Shown: positions 1 to 8,046, counted from the first letter of the stretch. The stretch: 36,944 nucleotides of DNA from Saprospiraceae bacterium (GCA_020852155.1 JADZBJ010000287.1:1-36944); one strand, 5' to 3'. Program-made: numbers and translations. Notes: generated by a model from the sequence alone, not told the origin.

Positions 1-474
1 ATACATGAAGACACTACAGTAAATGAGACCACGCAAGAACTTGACATCTGTGCTGGAAACGATATATATCTTCCAGATGGAATACGCGCCACACAGCCAG
101 GCATATACAAAACTATTTTAAAAACGCAACTTACAGGTTGTGATAGTATTATTGTCACTACCCTTAAAGTAATGCCCAACAATTTTTACATACCCAATGC
201 TTTCCTGCCTGATGGAAACGGGTTAAATGATTTTTTTACCATTTTTACTAACACTGCATGTATTCCAACGATACGCCTTCGGGAGATTTATGATCGTTGG
301 GGAGAATTATTATTTCAAAAGAAAAATTTTCCGGCTAACATTGAAAATGAAGGATGGAATGGCTTTTACAATGGAAAACAAATGTTACCGGGCGTTTATA
401 CCTGGCGATTAGAACTTGATTTGCCCGGAGGACAAATATTAACTCAGACGGGCGATGTTACATTGATTCGATAA
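1..474 (+). CDS. C-terminal part of a CHU_C-type (gliding motility-associated) surface protein
   Basis: The reading frame is open from the first base of the window to a TAA at 472-474, so this is the 3' end of a larger gene. The final ~100 residues show the CHU_C / gliding-motility C-terminal domain pattern: IPNAFLPDGNGLNDFFTI, then REIYDRWGELLFQ, WNGFYNGKQMLPGVYTW and a closing beta strand ending in TLIR. In Bacteroidota this domain is a type B T9SS export signal, so the protein is probably exported and attached to the cell surface or secreted. The upstream residues include CAGNDIYLPDG and GCDSIIVTTLKV, typical of the repeated adhesin-like domains before CHU_C tails. What the whole protein does cannot be told from this fragment. 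Confidence 0.85.
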   Translation: MHEDTTVNETTQELDICAGNDIYLPDGIRATQPGIYKTILKTQLTGCDSIIVTTLKVMPNNFYIPNAFLPDGNGLNDFFTIFTNTACIPTIRLREIYDRWGELLFQKKNFPANIENEGWNGFYNGKQMLPGVYTWRLELDLPGGQILTQTGDVTLIR

Positions 475-510
475 GGCATTGTACTTTTACATCTCTAACT
501 TATTGTCACT

Positions 511-1230
511 TTGTCCTGGAAAAAATCACCTCTCTATTTTGCCTGGCAGGCCGTCAGCAAATCGCAAAATTTCGCGCATTTTCAAAAAATATGGGCAAAC
601 CATGCCCGATTCAACGCTTCATTGGCCCCCGGCCATAATTCAGTCGCCGATGAAAGTGCCTGGTTGAATTATGAAGCCCTTGATCTACTTGATCAAACCC
701 TGACGCCCGAACATCGTGTTTTTGAATACGGCGGGGGTGGTTCTACCTTGTTTTTTTGCAAAAGAGCGGGCTTTGTCGCAACTGTTGAGCATGACAAAGA
801 ATGGTTTGAGATTTTGCAAAAAAACATAAGAACAAAGGGGTATACAAATTGGCAAGGCGTGCATATACCTCCTGTAACTGTCTCTGACGGCAAGCATATT
901 GACCCAGCCAATCCATCAGATTTCGGTAGTGCGTCTCCCGAATTTGGAGCGCATCAATTCGAAGCCTATGCCAAGGCCATTACGTCATATCCCGTCAATT
1001 CATTCGATGTTGTGCTAGTGGATGGCCGTGCCAGACCATCTTGTATTCAGGAATCTATGCCCTATTTGAAATCTGGAGGGTTGCTTATTATTGACAATGC
1101 CGAACGGCAATACTACCGTTCGGCATTTCAAGCAATATTTTCAAAAAATTTCGAAGTTGTACTGGATCGTTTTTTCCCAGTATCTTATACTCCTGATTTT
1201 ACCATTACTATGGTTTTACGCAAGAAATAA
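511..1230 (+). CDS. Class I SAM-dependent methyltransferase
   Basis: A 239-residue protein with a Rossmann-type methyltransferase core. Motif I is RVFEYGGGGSTLFF at about residues 69-82. An acidic residue follows the second strand (TVEHDKEWF), and SFDVVLVDGRAR and LKSGGLLIIDNAE supply motifs near residues 160-195. The substrate is unknown; relatives often lie in surface-polysaccharide or glycosylation loci. There is an in-frame stop at 496-498 and no ATG before the conserved region, so TTG at 511 is the best start and would be the only non-ATG start used in this window. It begins 37 bp after the CHU_C gene and may be co-transcribed. Its low GC matches that upstream gene and not the DNA that follows. 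Confidence 0.75.
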   Translation: MSWKKSPLYFAWQAVSKSQNFAHFQKIWANHARFNASLAPGHNSVADESAWLNYEALDLLDQTLTPEHRVFEYGGGGSTLFFCKRAGFVATVEHDKEWFEILQKNIRTKGYTNWQGVHIPPVTVSDGKHIDPANPSDFGSASPEFGAHQFEAYAKAITSYPVNSFDVVLVDGRARPSCIQESMPYLKSGGLLIIDNAERQYYRSAFQAIFSKNFEVVLDRFFPVSYTPDFTITMVLRKK

Positions 1231-1237
1231 CCCTCCC

Positions 1238-2806
1238 CTAAAACACCTTCTTCCTGATTTTCACGCCCATTTTAACGACTGCGCTGTTTTTCGCGAGCAG
1301 TTTGACGATTTTTTCACCGCCTTCGGCTGTGGTGAATGACGTTTTTAGGAAAGCTTTTTTCGCTTTGCGTATCCGATCAAAACGGCTGATGGGCATTTTG
1401 ATAAAATAATCATCGCTGACATTTTGTATAGCAATACCATCCGCTCCGACAATGGCAGATTTTAGCACTGGTTGATCCACTGGTTTAAATAGTGAATCCA
1501 GTGTTACGCCAGCTTCATCCTGAAAATACAATTGCACGTCAACATTGATGGGAGTACCGTTGTCCACAACGAGTTTGAATTCCACTTCCTCGATTTTTGC
1601 GGTATCCAGGTCGCCGTAATCGCCAAAATTCAGGTCGAGCGTTTGCTCGGCGCCGAAGTTGCGTACAGAGCCGACCAGATCAAGTACCACCTGCATATTC
1701 AGGCTGATAATACTTTCATCGGTGATAAAACCAATGATATCAGGATCCTGATTGGCGTTGGCAATACCGGCCAGGTCGTAGATCAGGCGTGTAGGTTGCA
1801 GTTTGAATATTTCGGCAATATTCGAGTTGCTTTCATCCAGGTAAATATCTGTGTATTTGGTCTGCCCTACTTCGCCGGCGGCAAAGGATGGGTAGGCAAA
1901 ATCAACATAACCTGTCGGGAAAACGCTGTTGCTCAGGGCCACGGTATCGCCGTCAGGCGCCATGAATACCAGGGTTTTCACAACACCGCGTGTCGGGAAT
2001 CCCCAGGAGTTTTGAATGCGCATACGCACCCTCGGATTCTGGATGGTAACGTCGCCTTTCAGGTCAGTCTGATTGATCTCGATTTCGATGGTATCGCGCG
2101 TGAGTGGGTATTCGGTATACCCCCAATAGCCTTGCAGGTAAGTGAATTCCAGGCTGTCGAATTGTACGATCATGCTGGGAATGCCCGGAAATGCCTCGAC
2201 TTTGGTGCGCGTACCGTCTGGCAGGCGCGCATCATAAATGTATTCCAGTTTGTTGTTGTCGGAGCGAAGTTTATGGTTGGTTACATCCAGAATAGGCGAT
2301 ACATAATTGCCCAGGGCTGGAATCACGAACGAGTGTGAAAAAACCGCTCCGGTCGGCGTTGTCATCTGCGGCACCTTGACGGTACATGAGATCGGAAAAG
2401 GTTGATAGTTGTACAGGACAGAAATACCAAAGCGCCCTTTTTTCAAGTCAGCATGCGTAATGGTCACACCCGCAATCGTATCAAACGGCGCGGCGGTCAG
2501 GGTGTCCGTCAAAGGGAAAGCCCCGCCAGTGAAACTTTTAAAAATGTCGGTAGCAGGTTTTTGTGCCACATCGCCGGAATAATAGAGCGTCATGGAGCCG
2601 TCCGGGTGGATAAGCAATGTATCGCCTGGCACGGAGTCATTCAGAATCTGGCCCATCAGGTCTTCAAGACTCAGTTCCGTATTAAACAGCGGAAATGCAT
2701 ATTCCGCACTGTGCTCGACGAAGTCAGGATTGTCAAAATCGCTCTTTTGACAGGCCGACCAGATGCTCAGAAAAACCGCAAGGGTTAAAAAAGAAAGTAA
2801 ACGCAT
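1238..2806 (-). CDS. Hypothetical outer-membrane-type lipoprotein
   Basis: A 522-residue protein that begins with a lipoprotein signal (MRLLSFLTLAVFLSIWSAC, lipobox Cys at residue 19) followed by a short polar linker. The remainder is rich in beta-strand-like segments with many Asp, Thr and Gly residues and no transmembrane helix, consistent with a secreted beta-sandwich protein tethered to a membrane. I do not recognise a catalytic motif or a named family; similar large unknown lipoproteins are common in Saprospiria. The gene converges with the methyltransferase, with 7 bp between stop codons. A run of five 7-bp units starts 10 bp upstream of its start codon and could lie in its 5' untranslated region. 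Confidence 0.75.
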   Translation of the reverse strand: MRLLSFLTLAVFLSIWSACQKSDFDNPDFVEHSAEYAFPLFNTELSLEDLMGQILNDSVPGDTLLIHPDGSMTLYYSGDVAQKPATDIFKSFTGGAFPLTDTLTAAPFDTIAGVTITHADLKKGRFGISVLYNYQPFPISCTVKVPQMTTPTGAVFSHSFVIPALGNYVSPILDVTNHKLRSDNNKLEYIYDARLPDGTRTKVEAFPGIPSMIVQFDSLEFTYLQGYWGYTEYPLTRDTIEIEINQTDLKGDVTIQNPRVRMRIQNSWGFPTRGVVKTLVFMAPDGDTVALSNSVFPTGYVDFAYPSFAAGEVGQTKYTDIYLDESNSNIAEIFKLQPTRLIYDLAGIANANQDPDIIGFITDESIISLNMQVVLDLVGSVRNFGAEQTLDLNFGDYGDLDTAKIEEVEFKLVVDNGTPINVDVQLYFQDEAGVTLDSLFKPVDQPVLKSAIVGADGIAIQNVSDDYFIKMPISRFDRIRKAKKAFLKTSFTTAEGGEKIVKLLAKNSAVVKMGVKIRKKVF

Positions 2807-2816
2807 CGGTAAATGA

Positions 2817-2851
2817 GTGATTAGTGATTAGTGATTAGAGGTTAGTGGTTA
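2817..2851. repeat. Heptamer tandem repeat in front of the lipoprotein gene
   Basis: Three perfect copies of GTGATTA (2817-2837) are followed by two degenerate copies, GAGGTTA and GTGGTTA (2838-2851). The array sits 10-45 bp upstream of the minus-strand start codon at 2806. The serine-hydrolase lipoprotein at 13648-14928 also has a heptamer array just before its start codon. Confidence 0.8.
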
Positions 2852-2866
2852 GTTTTGAAGGATATC

Positions 2867-2893
2867 ACCTGGATAACATTTTGATTATCAGGT
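2867..2893 (-). terminator. Weak hairpin after the sterol desaturase gene
   Basis: ACCTGGATAA and TTATCAGGT can pair over nine base pairs with one bulged G. The hairpin lies 10 bp beyond the stop codon of the minus-strand desaturase gene. There is no clear U-run on either strand, so it may act only as a 3'-end hairpin. Confidence 0.3.
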
Positions 2894-2902
2894 AAACATT
2901 CA

Positions 2903-3748
2903 TCATTCTTCATTGCCAAATTTTCCGCCGGTAGGCGGGCGATAGGATTCAAATGGAATTTTCAGCAGTCGGCCGATGTCGGAGTGTTCATGTTTTTCCA
3001 TGTAGGTATCAATACCAAAAACAATATCCTCCTGTTTCATCTCTGCATAGGTACCGAATAAACGATCCCAGAAGGAAAAAATATTGCCATAATTTGTGTC
3101 GGTATAAGGCAAAACATAATGATGATGCACGCGATGCATGGAAGGCGTGACCAAAAACCAGCCCAGCGTTTTTTCGAGCCATGCCGGAAACTGAATATTG
3201 GCATGATTGAACTGTGACAACCCCGCCGACAAACTCTGGTACATCATGACGACGCTGATGGGCGCACCGGCCACAATTACACCCAATACTGTAAATACAA
3301 AACGAAAAACGCTTTCGCCCGGATGGTGACGATTAGCCGTCGTGGTGTCCACATTCGGGTCGGTATGATGAATCAAATGAAAACGCCACATCCACCTGAC
3401 ACGGTGCTCGGCCCAGTGAATCAGGTAAGCGCCTATCAGATCAAGCAACAATAAACCCACGATAGCGTAAAGCCATAAAGGCATTCCCGGCAGCCATTGC
3501 AAAATTCCAATGCGTTCGGCCGAAACCCAGTCGCAGGCACGCAGCAGGATAAAGGCCATCAGGAAATTGATTAAAATGGTCGTAGCCGTAAAAAACAGGT
3601 TCAGTCCCGTGTGCGGCGCTTTGCGATATGCCTTGGTGAATACCGGAATGATCTGTTCCAGTGACATAAACAGCGTCAGTCCACCAAGGATGATCGCCGC
3701 CCGATGCGACGAAGGAATATGGGCAAAGTACTCCAGTATTGACTCCAT
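2903..3748 (-). CDS. Sterol desaturase / fatty acid hydroxylase family membrane protein
   Basis: A 281-residue polytopic membrane protein with the histidine clusters of the fatty acid hydroxylase superfamily, which bind a di-iron centre and use O2 to hydroxylate or desaturate lipid substrates. Visible motifs are HWAEH (111-115), HLIHH (124-128), RHHP (140-143), NHAN (181-184) and MHRVHHH (204-210), followed by the family-typical TNYGNIFSFWDRLFGTY (218-234). Hydrophobic segments lie near 17-38, 50-70, 90-110 and 150-175. The substrate is not predictable: carotenoid, fatty acyl and sterol-like lipids are all used in the superfamily. It lies in the same direction as the EEP gene upstream, but a 491-bp repeat-filled gap makes co-transcription doubtful. 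Confidence 0.9.
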   Translation of the reverse strand: MESILEYFAHIPSSHRAAIILGGLTLFMSLEQIIPVFTKAYRKAPHTGLNLFFTATTILINFLMAFILLRACDWVSAERIGILQWLPGMPLWLYAIVGLLLLDLIGAYLIHWAEHRVRWMWRFHLIHHTDPNVDTTTANRHHPGESVFRFVFTVLGVIVAGAPISVVMMYQSLSAGLSQFNHANIQFPAWLEKTLGWFLVTPSMHRVHHHYVLPYTDTNYGNIFSFWDRLFGTYAEMKQEDIVFGIDTYMEKHEHSDIGRLLKIPFESYRPPTGGKFGNEE

Positions 3749-3754
3749 TTTTTA

Positions 3755-4239
3755 TGTGGTTAGAATGCTCGCTGGCGCTCGCGTTTGAATGGCGCTGCGC
3801 GCCGTTTGATGTGGTTAGAATGCTCGCTGGCGCTCGCGTTTGATGGCGCTTGCGCGCCGTTTGATGTGGTTTGATGTGGTTTGAAATGGTTTGAATGCTC
3901 GCTGGCGCTCGCGTTTGAAGTTGTTTGATATTTGTAGGGCGGTGGATTGGAGGCAAATTTCAGGCTTTTTTACCACATTACCGAAATGGTTTTGAAAACT
4001 GTGTCATGAATTCCTCAAGCCTGAAATCCGCTTTTCAAGCCACATTCAAACGGCGCACAAGCGCCATTCTAACAACCTCAAACGCGAGCGTCAGCGAGCA
4101 TTCAAACAACTTCTAACAACTTCAAACGGCGCGTCAGCGCCACTCAAACGCGAGCGCCAGCGAGCATTCTAACTATTTCTAACTACATCAAACCACTTCA
4201 AACGGCGCGCCAGCGCCATTCAAACAATTTCAAACCACT
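3755..4239. repeat. Two-module foldback repeat, locus 1
   Basis: This fills the gap between two minus-strand genes. Module A is a small hairpin with stem GGCGC/GCGCC and a variable 3-4 nt loop. Module B is TGCTCGCTGGCGCTCGCG followed by TTTGA, containing two direct GCTCGC copies 4 bp apart. The left arm holds B (3765), A (3791), B (3821), A (3845), B (3896). The right arm holds the reverse complements A' (4052), B' (4078), A' (4128), B' (4144), A' (4204). Linkers are GTTTGATGTGG or GGTTAGAA on the left and TTCTAAC or TTCAAAC on the right, so the region is one large inverted repeat. The right arm runs into the stop codon of the EEP gene. The same family recurs at 25469-25843. Confidence 0.85.
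3957..4027. repeat. Inner inverted repeat at the centre of foldback locus 1
   Basis: ATTTCAGGCTT (3957-3967) and AAGCCTGAAAT (4017-4027) are perfect 11-bp inverted arms around about 49 bp. They nest inside the larger A/B foldback, so the unique-looking centre is itself symmetric. Confidence 0.7.
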
Positions 4240-5289
4240 TCAAATCCCCAGGGAAACGAATACCGGATAATGATCGGAATAGTTGCCGCGAACCGTCCGG
4301 CAGGAGAAAGTTTTCAGGCTTTTTTCAGTTAGAATGTAGTCAATGCGCAGCAAAGGCAGTACGCCGGCGAAAGTAGTGCCCAGTCCCAGGCCTTTTTCCC
4401 GAAAAGTATCGCTCAGGCCACCGGACAACACGGCATAGACATAAGAGTTGGGTGTGTCGTTGAAATCACCGCACAGCACGACCGGATATTTGCAGGCATT
4501 GATATGCTCCCTGAGGCGAATGGCTTGTTCAGCCCGCACGCTGGTAGCCGTTCCAACGCGGCCCAGTACCGAGCCGATGTCGTGCCAGGTTTTTTCTTCA
4601 TCCAGTTCACCCTCATCCAGCACTTTCTCAGTCTCAACAGTCACTTTGTTTGATTGCAGGTGGACATTATAAACGCGAATGATTTTCCCTTCCGCCAGTT
4701 GAACGTCGGCCCAAAGCGTCGAGTTGGCCGTTTTACCAAAGGGCACATCACCGCCGGCGACAATAGGATACCGGCTCAGGATAACCGTGCCTTTTTTTAG
4801 GTTGAACGTATGCGGATAGTTCATTTTTTCTGCCAGCATACGGTAAAATTTGCCACTGGTTTCCTGTGTACACAACACGTCGGGGAATCCGTTTTCCTGT
4901 AAAAAACGCGCGTAGTTGGATACCATTTTCTCGCGCAGGGCATCGGTTACTTTTTGTCCGCGAAAAAGCCCTCCGAGGTTGTGGGTCGCTACCGTGATGG
5001 CGCTTTCAGGCACTACATCTTTCCCAAAATCAAAACCGATAAAACCAGTGATGTATGCCCAGCCAAAAGCCAGAATGCCCGCGTGATAAATGGCGAAACG
5101 ATTCCAGCGCCAGAGCCAGACGCCCATCAAAAACAGATTGGCCAACAGCAGCCACGGGAACGCCGTCCCGAAAAAAGAAAACCAGGAAAATGTAGTCGGA
5201 TTGACCTGCGGACATATATAAGCAAACAAGGTCAGCAGGATGATGACCGCGCTGATCAGTTGTACGGAATGTCGCAGGAGGGTTCGCAA
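4240..5289 (-). CDS. Membrane-anchored endonuclease/exonuclease/phosphatase (EEP) family protein
   Basis: A 349-residue protein with three N-terminal hydrophobic segments (about 9-28, 38-60 and 66-86) followed by a complete EEP domain. Active-site residues of this metal-dependent phosphodiesterase/phosphatase fold are visible: ATHNLGG (Asn104), CTQETSG (Glu143), YNVHLQSN (His210), GDFNDTPNS (Asp275, Asn277), RIDYIL (Asp317) and YSDHYPV (Asp339, His340). The family includes nucleases and phosphoinositide or sphingolipid phosphodiesterases. The membrane anchor places the catalytic domain at the membrane, and the substrate is unknown. The region just upstream of its start carries a 57-bp leader shared with the M14 peptidase gene at 33498. 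The gene ends directly at the right arm of foldback locus 1. Confidence 0.88.
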   Translation of the reverse strand: MRTLLRHSVQLISAVIILLTLFAYICPQVNPTTFSWFSFFGTAFPWLLLANLFLMGVWLWRWNRFAIYHAGILAFGWAYITGFIGFDFGKDVVPESAITVATHNLGGLFRGQKVTDALREKMVSNYARFLQENGFPDVLCTQETSGKFYRMLAEKMNYPHTFNLKKGTVILSRYPIVAGGDVPFGKTANSTLWADVQLAEGKIIRVYNVHLQSNKVTVETEKVLDEGELDEEKTWHDIGSVLGRVGTATSVRAEQAIRLREHINACKYPVVLCGDFNDTPNSYVYAVLSGGLSDTFREKGLGLGTTFAGVLPLLRIDYILTEKSLKTFSCRTVRGNYSDHYPVFVSLGI

Positions 5290-5305
5290 TTGGGTATTAT
5301 TTTTA

Positions 5306-5362
5306 TACCAGGATTTAAGTGATTTTGAGGATTTCCATGATTGATTTTCTTGATTTTCAAGG
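5306..5362 (-). repeat. Conserved leader repeat, copy 1 (upstream of the EEP gene)
   Basis: The core (5314-5362) matches 33427-33475 in reverse complement at 45 of 49 positions, and TTAAATC..GGTA extends the match to 57 bp. Read toward the gene it contains the palindrome CTTGA-AAA-TCAAG and a possible seven-codon ORF (5338 down to 5315, MEILKIT). The repeat ends 16 bp before the start codon, almost the same spacing as in copy 2. Confidence 0.75.
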
Positions 5363-5578
5363 ATTTACAGACGTGAGTCGTTCAAAACCACTTTGGGTTG
5401 ACTTTATCAGGAAAATGCCGAAAGCATCATCGTTGCAAATTACATCATTTTTCGTAAAACTCAAGCAAAACCTGGGCCGAAGGTAAGAGGCAAAGCGTAG
5501 AAGATTTTTGTGGATTTCAGGCGGAAAATTTGGTTGTCAAAAAACGCCTTCAACCTTACGCTCATGCTCAAATCATTA

Positions 5579-6709
5579 CTACATCCTCGCGCTTACCTTT
5601 TTCACCATCGTATTTTTCCAGGTCAAAAAACTGCCATCCAGAATTCTTTTTCGGGATTCGCCGACTAACCAAAGGAAAAAACCCAGGTTGTGCAGACTGG
5701 CAATTTGCATACCCAGGATTTCATCATTCACAAAAAGGTGCCTGAGATACGCCTTCGTGTGCAGGCGACTGGTTTCGACCGGACTGTCGGCATCAATCGG
5801 TGTAAAATCGTTGCGCCAGCGTGCATTGCGGATATTGATAATGCCCTCGGCAGTGTACAGCAGACCGTGACGGGCATTGCGCGTGGGCAATACACAGTCG
5901 AACATATCTATGCCTCGCGCGATGCATTCCAGCAGATTTTCAGGCGTACCGACGCCCATCAGGTAGCGCGGTTTGTCTTTCGGCAGAATTTCAGTGACCA
6001 GTTCCGTCATGGCGTACATTTCCTCGGCTGGTTCGCCAACAGAAAGGCCGCCGATGGCATTGCCTTCACGCTCAAAAGATGCGATAGTTTCGGCTGAAAT
6101 GCGGCGCAAATCTGAATATGTGCTGCCCTGAACAATCGGAAACAACGTCTGGCTGTATCCGTACAACGGCGCTGTGCTGTCGAAGCGATCAATGCAGCGT
6201 TTGAGCCAGCGATGGGTCAGGTCGAGCGAATTTTTAGCGTATTTATACTCACAAGGGTACGGCGTACATTCATCAAATGCCATGATGATATCAGCCCCGA
6301 TCACGCGCTGAATATCCATCACGCCTTCCGGCGTAAAAGTGTGCCGCGAGCCGTCAATATGACTTTGAAACGTTACGCCCTCTTCCTTGATCTTGCGTCG
6401 GTGCGCCAGTGAATACACCTGAAATCCGCCGCTGTCCGTCAGAACGGGGCCTTTCCAGCCGTTAAAGCCATGAATGCCGCCCGCTTCACGAAGCACTTCC
6501 AGGCCCGGACGCAGGTACAAGTGATACGTATTGCCCAGGCATATCTGAGCGCGAATATCGTCGCGCAGTTCGTGTTGATGTACTGCCTTGACGGTCGCCG
6601 CAGTGCCTACGGGCATGAAAATCGGCGTTTCAATGACGCCGTGATCCGTCGTTATTCGGCCTGCCCGTGCGCGGCTTTGGGGATCTGAATGTTGGAGTTC
6701 GAAGGTCAT
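5579..6709 (-). CDS. tgt: Queuine/preQ1 tRNA-ribosyltransferase
   Basis: A 376-residue TGT. It exchanges guanine-34 of GUN-anticodon tRNAs for preQ1 in the bacterial queuosine pathway. The TIM-barrel signatures are clear: TDSGGFQVYS (catalytic Asp92), FDECTPYP (146-152), VQGSTYSDLR, AIGGLSVGEP (219-227) and MFDCVLPTRNARHG with the nucleophile Asp271. The C-terminal zinc site is atypical. The usual CxCxxC is replaced by DADSPVETS (307-315), although His340 in IASLHN remains. From memory, Bacteroides TGTs also lack these cysteines, so this is probably a lineage form and not damage. The start codon overlaps the nupC stop as ATGA, which indicates translational coupling. The usual phylum neighbour lptF is absent downstream. 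Confidence 0.95.
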   Translation of the reverse strand: MTFELQHSDPQSRARAGRITTDHGVIETPIFMPVGTAATVKAVHQHELRDDIRAQICLGNTYHLYLRPGLEVLREAGGIHGFNGWKGPVLTDSGGFQVYSLAHRRKIKEEGVTFQSHIDGSRHTFTPEGVMDIQRVIGADIIMAFDECTPYPCEYKYAKNSLDLTHRWLKRCIDRFDSTAPLYGYSQTLFPIVQGSTYSDLRRISAETIASFEREGNAIGGLSVGEPAEEMYAMTELVTEILPKDKPRYLMGVGTPENLLECIARGIDMFDCVLPTRNARHGLLYTAEGIINIRNARWRNDFTPIDADSPVETSRLHTKAYLRHLFVNDEILGMQIASLHNLGFFLWLVGESRKRILDGSFLTWKNTMVKKVSARM

Positions 6710-7992
6710 AGTAAAATGCCGGCCAGGGTCGCAGACATGTAACTGGCCAGTGTTCCTGTAATCAGGGCGCGAAAAACAAGTTTGGTCAAATCTTCACGGC
6801 GCGAAGGCTCCAGGGCTGAAATGCCGCCAATCTGAATGCCCATAGAACCGAAATTAGCGAAGCCACACAGCGCAAAACTAATGATGGCTATAGTTTTAGC
6901 CGACATCGGGTGGCCATTGATGAGCGCTATATCTTTCATCACGGTTGGGTCGGAAGAAGGCAAGTAAGCCGACAGCGAGTTATAGGCTACAAACTCGTTA
7001 GCCACGAGTTTTTGGCCCATCAAAGCACCAGCCTGAAATACTTCATCACCCTGAACGCCCATGCACCAGGCAAAACCGGAGAACAGGAAACCCAGCACCG
7101 TGTCCAGGCTGAATTTCGGGTCGCCCCACAAAGAACCCAGTCCGTTCAATCCATAGTTAATCAGTGCAATCAACGCCAAAAAACCGATCAACATGGCCGC
7201 AACGTTCAGGCCAATGCGCAGGCCGTCGCTGCAACCCATCGAAATGGCGTCAACCAGGTTGGAACTGTTCTTTTTGACGGCTATTTTAACACTGCCTGCC
7301 GTTTCGGAAACTTCCGTTTCAGGATAGACGATTTTGGCAATGGCCAATGCGCCCGGCGCCGCCATAATACTGGCCGCCAACAGGTATTCGGCCGGAACCC
7401 CCAACCCGATATATGCAGCCATAACGCCGCCTGAAATACAGGCAAAACTGCCCGCCATGGACGCCAGCAATTCGCTCATGGTCATGCCCTTGAGGTAGGG
7501 CTGAATCATGATTTGCGCCTCAACCTGTCCGACAAACGCGCTGGAAATATTGGACAACGACTCAGCGCCGCTGGCTTTCATCAGCCAGAACAGGCCCTTG
7601 GCCAAAAGTTGTACAATGCGCTGAATGATGCCAAAATAGTAGCCGATATTAACCAAAACCGCCACAAACAGAATCGTGGGAATGATTTTGAAAAAGAAAA
7701 TAAAACCGCCTGCACCACCAAATGCCTTGCTAACAGCCGGGACATTGATTAACGGGCCGAATACAAACGCTGCACCTTCCTGCGAAAAATCAATAACCTT
7801 GGTGACGGCATCGCCCACGGCTTTAAAAACGGCTTTCCCGACTGACGTTTTTAAGATAAAAACAGCCAGTAAAGCCTGTAACAACAAGCCCATGCCGACA
7901 GTGCGATAATTGTTGGCTTTACGGTTATTGGAAAGCAAAAACGCAATGCCCAAAATAAGTGCAATGCCAAGAAGTCCGGTGAAACGATCCAT
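6706..7992 (-). CDS. nupC: NupC-type concentrative nucleoside transporter
   Basis: A 428-residue integral membrane protein of the CNT family, which takes up nucleosides driven by H+ or Na+. The family pattern is present: an N-terminal helix pair, GAAFVFGPL near 73-81, NISSAFVGQVEAQIMIQPYL (conserved nucleoside and ion site) near 150-170, TMSELLASMAGSFACISGG near 172-190, and C-terminal CGFANFGSMGIQIGGI (about 378-393). The gene comes first in the transcript and overlaps tgt by 4 bp. Coupling of a nucleoside importer to the queuosine enzyme suggests, as inference only, uptake of a 7-deazaguanine nucleoside. Ordinary nucleoside salvage is the default reading. Confidence 0.92.
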   Translation of the reverse strand: MDRFTGLLGIALILGIAFLLSNNRKANNYRTVGMGLLLQALLAVFILKTSVGKAVFKAVGDAVTKVIDFSQEGAAFVFGPLINVPAVSKAFGGAGGFIFFFKIIPTILFVAVLVNIGYYFGIIQRIVQLLAKGLFWLMKASGAESLSNISSAFVGQVEAQIMIQPYLKGMTMSELLASMAGSFACISGGVMAAYIGLGVPAEYLLAASIMAAPGALAIAKIVYPETEVSETAGSVKIAVKKNSSNLVDAISMGCSDGLRIGLNVAAMLIGFLALIALINYGLNGLGSLWGDPKFSLDTVLGFLFSGFAWCMGVQGDEVFQAGALMGQKLVANEFVAYNSLSAYLPSSDPTVMKDIALINGHPMSAKTIAIISFALCGFANFGSMGIQIGGISALEPSRREDLTKLVFRALITGTLASYMSATLAGILL

Positions 7993-8046
7993 GCCTGGTG
8001 TTTAGGTGTGAGTAAAATTTAGACCGCGGGGCAACGGTTCGGGGGG

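Noticed and set aside
1532..2338. A 268-codon plus-strand ORF
   Set aside because: It is antisense to the lipoprotein gene, whose signal peptide and lipobox make that strand the real one.
3441..3956. A 171-codon minus-strand ORF with RAPASI-type repeated segments
   Set aside because: It is a translation of the A/B foldback repeat joined to the wrong frame of the desaturase gene.
5461..5565. A 34-codon minus-strand ORF right after tgt, where lptF is usual in the phylum
   Set aside because: No resemblance to LptF and no hydrophobic helix; too short to support.
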